Part shown: one piece after another, positions 7,789 to 16,862 of the stretch | Layout: each line of letters begins with the position of its first letter | How positions within the stretch are numbered: the first letter of the stretch is position 1 | NCBI GenBank assembly: GCA_020635675.1 | Contig: JACJZJ010000004.1 | Coordinates: 248,001-312,000, forward strand | Source: Flavobacteriales bacterium | Lineage (GTDB): Bacteria > Bacteroidota > Bacteroidia > Flavobacteriales_F > PHOS-HE28 | Length of the DNA: 64,000 nt | Direction of reading: 5' to 3' | Translations under genes and position numbers: made by a program | The notes under the pieces: generated by a model | Told to the model about the DNA's origin: nothing | What the model saw: only the letters and a program-made list of their open reading frames with translations | Databases searched by the model: none

Positions 7789-8927
7789 ACCAACGCATCT
7801 CACGCACCGGTCCCGTGGTCCTGGCCAGCATCCTGGTGGAGTTCGTGTTGTGGGCGGTGATGCTCACCATCCTCTTCTTCGTGCTCCATCAGGTGCCCGC
7901 ATTCCGCTTTGAGCGTCCGAAAGTGCTGTGGGCGATGTGTGCAGGGCCTGTCGTGCTCTTCCTGTTCCTGCTTGACCTCCGTCGACGCTGGCGGGCGCTC
8001 CAACGGTTCGCCGGAACGGCGATGCTGCCCCGCATGGTGCCGGGCGTGGTGTTCGGCAACAGCTTCCTGCGCTACCTGTTCTTCCGGCTCGGCCTCCTGT
8101 TCCTCGTGATCGCCCTGGCAGGGCCGCAGTTCGGCACCCGCATCGAGGAGGTGAAGGCCAAAGGCGTGGACGTGATGGTGTGTCTGGACGTCAGCAACAG
8201 CATGCTCTGCGAAGACCTGCGGCCCGACCGCCTGGAACTGGCCCAGCGGGCGCTTGCCCAACTGATCGATCACATCCATGGCGACCGCCTCGGCATCGTG
8301 GTGTTCGCAGGCGATGCCTTCGTCCAACTTCCCATCACGGCCGACCGATCGGCCGCGAAGCTGTTCCTCGCTTCCGTGGGCACGGACCTGGTCCCCACAC
8401 AAGGGACGGCGATCGGCGCCGCGATCGATCTGGCAGCGAGGAGCTTCGACAAGGACAGTCCCACGAGCAAGGCGATCATCGTGATCACCGACGGCGAGAA
8501 CCACGAGGACGATGCGGAAGGCGCTGCACGGCATGCCATGGAGCAGGGCATCGTGGTCCATACCATCGGCATGGGCACGGTGCAGGGCGGACCGATCCCT
8601 GTTCGTCGCGGCGGACAATTGTCCGGTTTCAAAAAGGACAAGGACGGCAACACCGTGGTGAGCAGCCTGGACGAAGGCATGTTGCAGCGGATCGCCGCCG
8701 CGGGAAAGGGCGCTTTCGTGCGTGCCACCCAGACCAGCACCGGCATCAACGAACTGGTGGACGAGCTCCGGAAGATGGACCAGACGGAGATCGGCACGTA
8801 CCGTTTCGCAGGACACGAGGACAAGTACGCGCTGCCCCTCGCCATCGCGATCGGCCTGTTCATCCTATCCTTGCTGGTACCTGAACGCGGTCGCTCCGGT
8901 CACATCAAGATCCCCCACACCGCATGA
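7785..8927 (+). CDS. batB: BatB, VWA-domain inner-membrane protein
   Basis: A 380-residue paralogue of BatA with the same layout: two N-terminal membrane helices, a third near residue 105, a VWA domain with DVSNS at about 135-139 and ITDGENHED, and a C-terminal helix (LPLAIAIGLFILSLLV). Both MIDAS motifs are complete, so BatA and BatB can each bind a divalent metal and a partner. The ATGA overlap with batA and again with batC implies translational coupling of the block. Confidence 0.92.
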   Translation: MNQRISRTGPVVLASILVEFVLWAVMLTILFFVLHQVPAFRFERPKVLWAMCAGPVVLFLFLLDLRRRWRALQRFAGTAMLPRMVPGVVFGNSFLRYLFFRLGLLFLVIALAGPQFGTRIEEVKAKGVDVMVCLDVSNSMLCEDLRPDRLELAQRALAQLIDHIHGDRLGIVVFAGDAFVQLPITADRSAAKLFLASVGTDLVPTQGTAIGAAIDLAARSFDKDSPTSKAIIVITDGENHEDDAEGAARHAMEQGIVVHTIGMGTVQGGPIPVRRGGQLSGFKKDKDGNTVVSSLDEGMLQRIAAAGKGAFVRATQTSTGINELVDELRKMDQTEIGTYRFAGHEDKYALPLAIAIGLFILSLLVPERGRSGHIKIPHTA

Positions 8928-9676
8928 ACCGGCTACTCTTTCACTCGATCCTGGCGGCCATGGTATCGTTACCGCGCATGGCCCTTTTCGCACAGAACGA
9001 AGCGACAGAGGATCTGATCCGCAAGGGCAACGTGTCCTATCGCAAGGGCGATGCGAAGGACGCCTCGACCGCCTACGAGGAAGCGAGCCGGACCGATCCG
9101 AAGGATGTTCGCGCCACTTTCAATCTGGGCAACGCCGAATACAGACAGCAGGCCTTCCCCGATGCGAAGACGCGCTACGAACAGGCGGTTCTCCTGGCCA
9201 AGGACCCCAACGCCCAGGCACGCGCCTACCACAACCTCGGCAACGCCTGCCTGGAACAGAAGGATGCGGCGGGTGCGGTCAAGGCTTACAAGGAAGCCTT
9301 GATGCGCGATCCCACCGACGAGGATACACGGTACAACCTGGCCTACGCCCAGCGCCTGCTCAAACAGCAACAGGAACAACAAAAACAACAGGACCAGGAC
9401 AAGAAAGACGACAAGGACAAGCAGGACCAGCAGAAAGGGCAGGACAAGCAAGAGCAACAGGAAAAACAGAAGCAAGAACAGCAGCAGGAGCAAAAGAACA
9501 ACGACGAGCAGCAGAACGAACAGCAGGACCAAGGCGAACCCCAGGAGGCCAAGATCAGCAAGCAGGATGCCGAACGGATACTGGAGGCCTTGCAGCAACA
9601 GGAGAAGAACGTGCAACAGAAAGTGCAGGCCGAACAGCACAAGGGACGTCGTGTGCCCGTGGAAAAGGATTGGTGA
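8924..9676 (+). CDS. batC: BatC, TPR protein with a long Gln/Lys-rich tail
   Basis: A 250-residue exported protein. After a signal peptide come about three tetratricopeptide repeats (GNVSYRKGDAKDASTAYEEA, NLGNAEYRQQAFPDAKTRYE, NLGNACLEQKDAAGAVKAYK), which are protein-binding helices. From about residue 146 to 215 the chain becomes a low-complexity Gln/Lys/Asp/Glu tract, followed by a short conserved end (KISKQDAERILEALQQQEKNVQQKV). Charged, Gln-rich tails are usual in BatC proteins. Probably a periplasmic scaffold for BatA, BatB and BatD. Confidence 0.88.
   Translation: MNRLLFHSILAAMVSLPRMALFAQNEATEDLIRKGNVSYRKGDAKDASTAYEEASRTDPKDVRATFNLGNAEYRQQAFPDAKTRYEQAVLLAKDPNAQARAYHNLGNACLEQKDAAGAVKAYKEALMRDPTDEDTRYNLAYAQRLLKQQQEQQKQQDQDKKDDKDKQDQQKGQDKQEQQEKQKQEQQQEQKNNDEQQNEQQDQGEPQEAKISKQDAERILEALQQQEKNVQQKVQAEQHKGRRVPVEKDW
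9361..9565 (+). repeat. CAG/CAA/AAG-rich low-complexity tract in batC
   Basis: About 200 nt made largely of CAG, CAA, AAG, AAA and GAC codons, encoding a Gln/Lys/Asp-rich linker. The mixture of synonymous codons argues against recent slipped-strand expansion. Confidence 0.8.
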
Positions 9677-9677
9677 G

Positions 9678-11417
9678 ATGAGGCACGGCATCCATACGTT
9701 GCTCACCGCATGTGTCCTGTTCATCTCGACCGGTGCGCTGGCCCAGGAGATCACCTTCGATGCCAAGGTGGACCGGAACGATTTCGCCGTGGGCGAGAAC
9801 ATCCGGCTCACACTGTCGCTCACGAATGGCCAGGGCGATATCACCACGCCGGACCTTGGGGGATTGGTGGTGGTCCAGGGCCCCTTTGAGAGCAGCAGCT
9901 TCAATTACATCAACGGGAGGATGAGCAGTTCGGTGAGCCGGTCGTTCACACTCACGGCCACCCGTCCCGGCGACTTCACGATAGGACCGGCCAAGGCCCG
10001 CGTTGGCGGCGGCACGATCAGCACGGATCCGATCACGGTGCACGTGGAGAAGGGCAGCGCCGCACCGAGCGACAGGTCGCTTCAGAACGTCCAGTCGAGC
10101 AACCCGGACCTTTTCGTCAGCGTCACGCTCAGCCGCCAGCATGTGCATGTGGGCGAACAGATCATCGCCACCTACACCCTCTACAGCCGATACCCGAACC
10201 TGGAGGTTTCCAACTACGACCTCCCTGAATTGAACGGATTCTGGGCCGAGGAGATCGATATCGGACAGACCAGTTGGGAGGACCAGCTCCGAGCAGTGAA
10301 CGGGCTGAACTACCGCGTGGCCGTCCTTAAGAAGCAACTGCTCTTCCCGCAACATCCGGGAGAATTGACCATCGGTGCGGTGAAATTGACCTGCACAGTG
10401 AACCGGTCCTTCTTCAACCGGGGTTCACGCGTGGAAGCCCGCAGCCAACCCGTCACCGTTGACGTGACCGCCCTGCCATCCGATAAGCCGGCGGACTTCT
10501 GCGGTGCGGTGGGCCAGCTGGTGATGGACATCAGTGTGGATCGCAAAGAGGTCAAGGCGAACGAAGCGATCGAACTTACCATCCGCGTGAACGGTCGCAG
10601 CAACCTGAAGCTGATCGACGCGCCCAAGCTCACCTTCCCGCCCGACGTGGAGTCGTACGACCCGAAGGTCGAGGACCACATCAACGTCACCGGAGGCGGC
10701 ATGAGCGGCTCACGGGCTTTCAAGTACCTGATCATCCCGCGCCACGAGGGCGACATCACACTGGGCCCCTACTCCATCAGCTACTACGACACCGAGAAGG
10801 ACCGCTACCAGGTCCTCAACAGCGAGCCCATCGCGATCCATGTCGGACCGGGATCGGGAAATGCCTCGGCCCGATCGTCGCGCCCGAGCAAGGAGACCGT
10901 GGAAATGCTGGACCACGACATCCGCTACTTGCGCACAGGCGATCCAGGCCTGCGGGAAAAGGACCGGTTCCTCTATGGCTCATGGGCCTATATCAGCGGG
11001 ATGGCCGCTCCGGTCGTGGCTTTACTGCTCTTCATGGGGTGGCGCCGTCAGCGGGAGGCGCGCGCGCAGGACGTGACCGGTCAGCGGCGCCGGAGGGCCG
11101 ATCGGGTGGCGCGCAAACGATTGAAAGAGGCCGAACAGGCACTTACCAGCAACGACCGCGAACAGTTCTACGCGGCCATGACAAAAGCGCTCCAGGGATA
11201 CCTCGCCGATCGCTTCGGACTGGGGGTCGCGGAGATCACGCCCGAAGTGATCGCCACCCGACTTGCGGATCGCGCGGATGACGGGGAACTGGCCCGATCC
11301 ATCAGCGATCTTATCGCCACCTGCGAGATGGCCCGGTACGCACCCATCGAGGGACGGCCGCGCAAGGAGCTCTATGCCGAAGCCGTGCGGTCGATCCGGC
11401 AGATCGAGAACGCGTGA
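9678..11417 (+). CDS. batD: BatD, oxygen-tolerance membrane protein
   Basis: A 579-residue protein: signal peptide (LLTACVLFISTGALAQ), several immunoglobulin-like beta domains typical of BatD (EITFDAKVDRNDFAVGENIRL at the mature N-terminus, GPFESSSFNYINGRMSSSVS next), one membrane helix near 445-460 (YISGMAAPVVALLLFMG), an Arg-rich stop-transfer, and a cytoplasmic helical domain (ALTSNDREQFYAAMTKALQGYLADRF). The last domain is shared with the extra gene at 5754. Located one base after the batC stop codon. The large exported part probably contacts BatC or BatE. Confidence 0.92.
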   Translation: MRHGIHTLLTACVLFISTGALAQEITFDAKVDRNDFAVGENIRLTLSLTNGQGDITTPDLGGLVVVQGPFESSSFNYINGRMSSSVSRSFTLTATRPGDFTIGPAKARVGGGTISTDPITVHVEKGSAAPSDRSLQNVQSSNPDLFVSVTLSRQHVHVGEQIIATYTLYSRYPNLEVSNYDLPELNGFWAEEIDIGQTSWEDQLRAVNGLNYRVAVLKKQLLFPQHPGELTIGAVKLTCTVNRSFFNRGSRVEARSQPVTVDVTALPSDKPADFCGAVGQLVMDISVDRKEVKANEAIELTIRVNGRSNLKLIDAPKLTFPPDVESYDPKVEDHINVTGGGMSGSRAFKYLIIPRHEGDITLGPYSISYYDTEKDRYQVLNSEPIAIHVGPGSGNASARSSRPSKETVEMLDHDIRYLRTGDPGLREKDRFLYGSWAYISGMAAPVVALLLFMGWRRQREARAQDVTGQRRRRADRVARKRLKEAEQALTSNDREQFYAAMTKALQGYLADRFGLGVAEITPEVIATRLADRADDGELARSISDLIATCEMARYAPIEGRPRKELYAEAVRSIRQIENA

Positions 11418-11420
11418 ACC

Positions 11421-12188
11421 ATGAAAGGCATCTTCGCATCCCTCCTCCTTTCCACCGTGATCCTCCCGTTCGGAGCGCACGCCATGGAGCGCACCGAAGC
11501 GGACAGCCTGATCGCACGCGCCCAACGGGCCTATTCCGCGGGCGATCAAAGGACAGCGCTGGCCCTGTACGATTCGGCGAACACGCGATACACCTCGGCG
11601 GCGCTGCTGTACAACATCGGCAACTGCCACTTCAAGCTCAATGACATACCGCACGCCATCCTCTTTTACGAGAGGGCGCTTCTTCGGGAACCTGGCGCTG
11701 ATGACATCCGGTCGAACCTGGAACTGGCACGTCAGCAGACGCTGGATCGCGTGAACGAACTGCCCGGTCTTCAGTTGGGCAGCACATGGGAACGCTGGCG
11801 GGGTGGACACGATGTGGACCAATGGGCCCGTCGCTCACTGTGGACCTGGGCCACTGCGCTATTCCTGTTCGCGCTTTCCATGGCCGTTACGGGTTTGTTC
11901 CTGAAGCGGTCGTTGCAGGTGCTGACCGGCATCGCGGTCGTTGTGGCCATTGGAGCGGTGGTGCTGGCGGGAACGCGCACGCACGAGGTGCGACATCCGG
12001 ACGGCGCCATTGTGATGGCACCACGCGTCGATGTCACCAGCGAGCCGCGTGTAGGTTCAACGGCGCTATTCCTCCTGCACGCAGGAACGAAGGTCACGGT
12101 GCGCAAGGAGGAGGCCGGATGGGCCGAAGTGGCGTTGGCCAACGGGAACGTCGGCTGGATGCCGGTGCGTGCGATCGAAAGGATCTGA
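11421..12188 (+). CDS. batE: BatE, TPR and SH3-like membrane protein, last gene of the Bat operon
   Basis: A 255-residue protein with a signal peptide, two TPR units (ARAQRAYSAGDQRTALALYDSA, LLYNIGNCHFKLNDIPHAILFYERAL), two membrane helices (about 138-160 and 165-187) and a C-terminal bacterial SH3 domain (VDVTSEPRVGSTALFLLHAGTKV, ending GNVGWMPVRAIERI). This TPR, double helix, SH3 order is the known BatE plan. It begins 3 nt after batD. No clear terminator follows; the convergent beta-helix gene ends 14 nt away. Confidence 0.9.
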   Translation: MKGIFASLLLSTVILPFGAHAMERTEADSLIARAQRAYSAGDQRTALALYDSANTRYTSAALLYNIGNCHFKLNDIPHAILFYERALLREPGADDIRSNLELARQQTLDRVNELPGLQLGSTWERWRGGHDVDQWARRSLWTWATALFLFALSMAVTGLFLKRSLQVLTGIAVVVAIGAVVLAGTRTHEVRHPDGAIVMAPRVDVTSEPRVGSTALFLLHAGTKVTVRKEEAGWAEVALANGNVGWMPVRAIERI

Positions 12189-12202
12189 TCGCCGTGCCCC
12201 GT

Positions 12203-15200
12203 TCAGGGGAGCTGCTGTTGCAGGATCGCGGTAGGAACTACGCCTCCGATGTTGACCAGTATGATGTCCCGGTCGTTATCCGAACCGACGTATTTGACCT
12301 TGCCGTCCAGGTTCAGGTCCTGGAGGTAGTATCCCGTGACGACGTTCGTCGGCACGTAGGACCCCATCACGGACAGGATCGGGTCGCGGTCGTTCTGGGA
12401 ACCTGCATAGCGGATCACCGCATCGGCAAGTGAGTTGCCGGCCCAGAGAAGCCGCTTCCCGGCCACCACCTTCTGCGCATTGCTGCCATAGGTGGCCAGC
12501 CCGCCGTTCGTCAGATCGAACGTGTTCCCGGTCACGGGCGCGGCCGTCATCACCCCGAAATGGTTGCGATGCCGGACACAGAGATGGTAGCCGGCCGGCG
12601 CAATACCCAGGTCGACAGCGGTGTTCCCGTCGGGCATGATCACCTCCCCATTGGCCTTCAGCAGGCACGCCTTGGCCGCGGCCACCGAATAGCCGGCATC
12701 GGTCGACCGCAGCTGGACAAGGACCCAATCCACGATGGCCTGTGCCCCGGTGGCTGACAGGAGGCTCGTCTGGAGAGCGGCACCGGCATTGTTCACCGTG
12801 TAGCCCAAAGCACTGTATGGCTCCGTGTTCGGCAGCAACCCCTGCGCACGCAGGTCGTCACGCATCAGGCCGGTATTGGGATCGAAAGGCCCTTCCAGCA
12901 TCACCTTCAACGAAAAGGGATCGGTGGGCGTGGTCATCGTGCACTCATCGGGGTCGAGCCGCTCCAGCACGAGCGACGAGTAGGGTTCCAGTTCCACCGT
13001 GCCACTGAAGTCGTTCCCCTGCGGATCGCGGTAGCATCCGGAGAGCGGGAACTGCTGGGAGGTCTCTTGTTGGTTCACCAGCAGGATGATGCGCTGCAGG
13101 GGATCATCGTCCGTGACGGTCACCTGACGCATGCTCACGTTGTCGATGTAGTAATGCGGATCGTCGAAGGTCTGGTAGAAGAAGAGCCGTCCGTTGTCGC
13201 TGAGGGTGCTTTTGAAGATGTAACTGACGTCGCGCCGGGTCGGACCGAACGGGAAGTACCGGTCGAAGGTGAAGGTGGTGTTCCACGGCTGGGTGTCACC
13301 CTTGAAACCGATGCGCAGTTCTCCGTTCGTGTTCGACTTCAGGCTGAACTTGACCTCGTACCACTGCCCGGCCGTGATCGGTGAAGCAGGCACGGGATCC
13401 ACCCGCATGGTGGGGTAGGTGTTCGTGTTGAGGTAGGTCACCTCCATGCAGTTCCCGTCCAACTGGTTCGGTGTGTTCACCAGGGTGCATTCCGGCGGCC
13501 AGAACTGCCAGTTGGCCACATTGCTGTTGAAGGTCCCGTTGGTCACCAGTTCGGAGGAGGTGTACCCGGTGACCAGTTTGTTGGACCGGCGGCGCTCCGT
13601 GCTCACCGAGTTCCAATCCTTGTTCATGGTCACCCGCCAGTCGTCCAGCGTGTAGCGGTGCAGCTTGTTACCCTGGAATACGTCGGTGACCGTGATGCTC
13701 TGGGCGTTGTAGGGGTTGAAGTAGACGTTGTTGTTGAAGGTCCCGAAATCGGACCACGCGGAGGTATAGACCTGCTGCCAGTCCAAGCAGGACTGGTCCT
13801 CACTGGTGGACGCCAGGATGTTGCCCGTGAACACGTCGTTGTACGCCGGCACATAGTAGGGGTAGACGGCCCCGCTCCCGCTGTTGTTGCTGAAGTCGCT
13901 GAACCGGACCTGGATGCCGCAATTGAAGATGGTGTTATTGGTGATCTGGTCGTTCACGCTCAGCATCGTATGATCCACGTGGATGCCGACACTGGGGCAA
14001 TTGCTGACCGTGTTGCCGGTGACCACGGTGTTCTTCACCATGTGGTTCCCGAAATAGATCCCCATGCCGATGCTGTGATAGCTGTTGAATTGGGTGGCCG
14101 CGCTTTCGATGTTGCCGAGCACGTCAGAGACGATGTTGCCGGACACCACCATGCCGTCCGCGTCGTCGAAGGTGATCGCTCCCCCGTCGTTCAGCAGGGC
14201 GAGCGTGTTGGACAGGACATTGTTCTGGATCAGCGTGTTCGCCTTGGCATCGATGCCACTGTATCCCACGGTGTTGATGCGGTTGCGCACGATCTGGTTG
14301 TTCTGGCCCTGGGCACGGATCCCGAAGTAGCCCCAGTTGTTCTGTCCCAGTCCCGGCACCATGGCGATGTTGTCCATGGTGTTGCCTTCGATGCGCGTGC
14401 CCATATCCAGGATCTGGATGCCGGTGGCATAGATCTCCAGGATGTTGTTGTTGAGGAACTGACAACTCGTGCCATAGCTGTTGATCGCCATGTACGCCTG
14501 CTGCATCCGACAATTCTGAACGGTCACATAGCTCGACCCCTCCGTGCTGACGGACGACACCGTCTGGTGCCGGAAATCCAGGTCCTGGATGGTGATGTAG
14601 CTCCGCTGCCAGCCCGTGATGATGCCCTTCTGGGTCACCGCCACCTCGAAGGTCTGGCTGCTCGGAGCCACGCCGCCGATGGGGATCACGAAGAGCTTCT
14701 GTTGCGTGGCGTCATAGTACCATTCGCCCTGAGCGGTGAGGGCCGCCATCCGTCCCTGGAGGAAGAACCCCCAGTTCATGTTCATGAGGTTGTCATAGAT
14801 GGTGCCGTAGTTCAGGGTGGTGCCGTTCTGAGCGGTGATGTTCGCGACATCATAGGCCCACATCGCGCCCCGGATCACGGCCTGGCCACCGGTCCAGGTC
14901 CCGGAGGGATCGGTGATGTTGGCACTGCTCAACGAGGTCGCATTCCCACTGTTGCACCAATACCAGCCGCTGTCGGGCGTGCGGGCCAGCGTCATGCGCT
15001 GACCGTTCTGGAACACATACGTGGGTGTGCTCGTCAGGGGAGTGCTCCATTTGCCTCCACCCTGGTCGGTCCAGCCGCTCACCGTCACACTGCCACTGAT
15101 GACCGGGGACGCACCCGATCCATAGGCACCGAACACCAACGGAGCCCCTGCGGTTCCGCTCTTGTCGACGGAGAAGGACCCGCGGAAGGTACCTCCACGT

Positions 15201-15397
15201 TGGAACAGGACCTGATCGCCCGGGTTCATCGCGTAGATCGCCTGCTGCACACGGGTGAGCGTTCGCCAGGGCGTGCTTTGCGATGTGCCGTTGTTCGCGT
15301 CGTTGCCCGAGGGCGATACATAGTACACCGTGGCTCCGGCACCAAGCCAGCCGAACGTGAGCAGGGCGCAGAGAAGATGACGCAGGTTCTTGTCCAT
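12203..15397 (-). CDS. secreted right-handed beta-helix protein with carbohydrate-binding-like and C-terminal calcium-type modules
   Basis: A 1064-residue exported protein. After the signal peptide, YYVSPSGNDANNGTSQSTPW is the usual opening of DUF1565/parallel beta-helix proteins. Residues about 25-560 contain repeated N-x-I/V turns (NNNILEIYATGIQI, NNVLSNTLALLNDGGAITF) as in polysaccharide lyases and epimerases. A segment near 625-760 (LVTNGTFNSNVANWQFWPPE) looks like a jelly-roll carbohydrate-binding domain. The last 220 residues form a separate module ending in two related motifs, RYAGSQNDRDPIL and KYVGSDNDRDIIL, with dockerin-like Asp/Asn spacing. It lacks an obvious type A or B T9SS domain. 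Polysaccharide degradation is a plausible role, but no catalytic residues were assigned. Confidence 0.8.
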   Translation of the reverse strand: MDKNLRHLLCALLTFGWLGAGATVYYVSPSGNDANNGTSQSTPWRTLTRVQQAIYAMNPGDQVLFQRGGTFRGSFSVDKSGTAGAPLVFGAYGSGASPVISGSVTVSGWTDQGGGKWSTPLTSTPTYVFQNGQRMTLARTPDSGWYWCNSGNATSLSSANITDPSGTWTGGQAVIRGAMWAYDVANITAQNGTTLNYGTIYDNLMNMNWGFFLQGRMAALTAQGEWYYDATQQKLFVIPIGGVAPSSQTFEVAVTQKGIITGWQRSYITIQDLDFRHQTVSSVSTEGSSYVTVQNCRMQQAYMAINSYGTSCQFLNNNILEIYATGIQILDMGTRIEGNTMDNIAMVPGLGQNNWGYFGIRAQGQNNQIVRNRINTVGYSGIDAKANTLIQNNVLSNTLALLNDGGAITFDDADGMVVSGNIVSDVLGNIESAATQFNSYHSIGMGIYFGNHMVKNTVVTGNTVSNCPSVGIHVDHTMLSVNDQITNNTIFNCGIQVRFSDFSNNSGSGAVYPYYVPAYNDVFTGNILASTSEDQSCLDWQQVYTSAWSDFGTFNNNVYFNPYNAQSITVTDVFQGNKLHRYTLDDWRVTMNKDWNSVSTERRRSNKLVTGYTSSELVTNGTFNSNVANWQFWPPECTLVNTPNQLDGNCMEVTYLNTNTYPTMRVDPVPASPITAGQWYEVKFSLKSNTNGELRIGFKGDTQPWNTTFTFDRYFPFGPTRRDVSYIFKSTLSDNGRLFFYQTFDDPHYYIDNVSMRQVTVTDDDPLQRIILLVNQQETSQQFPLSGCYRDPQGNDFSGTVELEPYSSLVLERLDPDECTMTTPTDPFSLKVMLEGPFDPNTGLMRDDLRAQGLLPNTEPYSALGYTVNNAGAALQTSLLSATGAQAIVDWVLVQLRSTDAGYSVAAAKACLLKANGEVIMPDGNTAVDLGIAPAGYHLCVRHRNHFGVMTAAPVTGNTFDLTNGGLATYGSNAQKVVAGKRLLWAGNSLADAVIRYAGSQNDRDPILSVMGSYVPTNVVTGYYLQDLNLDGKVKYVGSDNDRDIILVNIGGVVPTAILQQQLP

Positions 15398-15638
15398 CGC
15401 GTGGGATTGATGCAGGTTGGTCACGGACGATCGCAAAAGTGGGACGAACACCTTGCTAATACGCTAAGGTTCAGCGCTCTGGTCTTCACAATTCGACCGA
15501 TGGCGGTCGACACCCGACCGATATGCTCACGGGAGCAACGGACGGCGGCTTTGAGTGGATCGGTCCGCGTGGAACGGGCTCCGGTCTTCAACGATCCGGT
15601 CAACGAACCCTGATGATGCGGCGATGGCCGCCGCTCTG
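15398..15638. other. 240-bp intergenic stretch between the beta-helix gene and tRNA-Arg
   Basis: No gene is seen. A minus-strand CACTTTTG at 15433-15440, one base from the TAnnTTTG consensus, sits 36 nt before the beta-helix ATG and is the likely promoter -7 element. Confidence 0.4.
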
Positions 15639-15712
15639 CGATCCCGACAGGACTCGAACCTGTGACCGTCTGCTTAGAAGGCAGATGCTCTATCCAGCTG
15701 AGCTACGGGACC
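15639..15712 (-). tRNA. tRNA-Arg (anticodon TCT)
   Basis: The reverse strand folds as a full cloverleaf: acceptor GGTCCCG with CGGGATC (one G-U pair), D stem GCTC/GAGC, anticodon stem TCTGC/GCAGA around loop CTTCTAA giving anticodon TCT, and T arm ACAGG-TTCGAGT-CCTGT. Discriminator is G. No CCA is encoded. Confidence 0.95.
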
Positions 15713-15719
15713 GTGCGGG

Positions 15720-15727
15720 CAAAGGTA
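15720..15727 (-). promoter_or_regulatory. promoter -7 element TACCTTTG of tRNA-Arg
   Basis: A perfect TAnnTTTG on the minus strand, ending 7 nt before the tRNA 5' end, the spacing expected if transcription starts at or just before the mature tRNA. No clear -33 TTG is visible. Confidence 0.55.
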
Positions 15728-15836
15728 GCCGCGGTCCGTAAGCAGGACAGGGCCGCGGCGGAAGGGCCTTCGCGGAAGGACGCGCCCGTGTTGCCCGCCG
15801 TTGGGCGATCCCAAGGGCGATCGTACATTGACCGCG

Positions 15837-16862
15837 ATGGACACGCTGACACACATTGCCGTTGGTGCGTGCATCGGTGAGATCTTCCTGGGCGGGAAGC
15901 TCGGTCGGAAAGCCCTGCTGTGGGGAGCGCTGGCGCAAAGCATCCCGGATGTGGACGTGGTGAGCGCACTTTGGACCGGTCCTGCGGAACACCTGCTCGC
16001 CCACCGCGGCTTCACCCATTCGATCCTGTTCGCGGCCCTGACCACACCGTTCATGGCGCTGATCGCACACCACTGGCACCGTGCCCAGGATATCCCCTTC
16101 TCCCGGTTCGCCTGGTTCTTCGGTACGGAGATCCTCCTGCACATCGGCCTCGACGCGCTGAACAGCTATGGCACCGGTTGGTTCGAGCCGTTCTCCCATG
16201 AGCGGGTGATGTTCAACGTGATCTATGTGGCCGATCCGTTCTTCGCCATCGCCCCTGGTGTTGCGCTTCTGGTGCTACTGGTCCCACCTTGGCGGCAACG
16301 GTGGCGCGCGGTCCTTCCGAGCCTCGCCCTGGTGATCGCTGCCGCCTACCTCGCCCTGTGCGCGGTGCACAAGTATCGCATGGAACGCGAGGTGCGGCGC
16401 ATGCTCCAGGTCCAGGGCATCACCTACGACCGCCTGCTCGTGACACCCACTCCGCTGAACAACTGGCTTTGGTACATCGTCACTGCGGACGACAGCGTGT
16501 GCCGGGTCGGCTTCCGGTCCGTCCTCGACCGTGCGGACACGTTGATCATGCATGCCCATTCGCGCAACATGGAGGCGCTGGGGCCGATCGCCAGTGACCC
16601 CCAGGTGCGTCTGCTGCGCCGCTTCGCACAGGGATTCGATACCGTGGAGAGGCGGGGCGACGAACTGGTGTTCAATGACCTCCGGTTCGGGCAGATCATG
16701 GGATGGCGCGACCCCGGGGGCCCGTTCGTCTTCCATTGGTCGCTCACCGGGTCACAGGACCGCCTCACCGTGCAACGCGGACGCTTCACCGGATGGGACA
16801 AGGCCGGCATGCGATCCTTCATCCGCCGGATCAGGGGCGATCAGGCCACATCGCGGCGGTAG
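15837..16862 (+). CDS. metal-dependent hydrolase of the YbcI/DUF457 membrane family
   Basis: A 341-residue inner-membrane protein. The first 80 residues carry the family motifs: MDTLTHIAVGACIGE, ALAQSIPDVDVV (metal-binding Asp pair) and AHRGFTHSILF (HRGxTHS histidines). Four or five hydrophobic helices follow. Related proteins include E. coli YbcI and LexA-regulated membrane hydrolases; the substrate is unknown. The C-terminal half is less conserved and probably periplasmic or cytoplasmic. The ATG lies 5 nt after a TACATTGA, so the mRNA may be nearly leaderless. The 3' end overlaps the convergent phospholipase D gene by 22 nt. Confidence 0.82.
   Translation: MDTLTHIAVGACIGEIFLGGKLGRKALLWGALAQSIPDVDVVSALWTGPAEHLLAHRGFTHSILFAALTTPFMALIAHHWHRAQDIPFSRFAWFFGTEILLHIGLDALNSYGTGWFEPFSHERVMFNVIYVADPFFAIAPGVALLVLLVPPWRQRWRAVLPSLALVIAAAYLALCAVHKYRMEREVRRMLQVQGITYDRLLVTPTPLNNWLWYIVTADDSVCRVGFRSVLDRADTLIMHAHSRNMEALGPIASDPQVRLLRRFAQGFDTVERRGDELVFNDLRFGQIMGWRDPGGPFVFHWSLTGSQDRLTVQRGRFTGWDKAGMRSFIRRIRGDQATSRR

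Noticed and set aside
9361..9565. CRISPR-like or VNTR-like repetition in batC
   Set aside because: The repetition is a codon-level Gln/Lys-rich coding tract without regular spacers or identical units.
13658..15613. 651-codon plus-strand open frame opposite the beta-helix gene
   Set aside because: Antisense to a gene with clear beta-helix repeats and signal peptide. Composition is that of a shadow frame.
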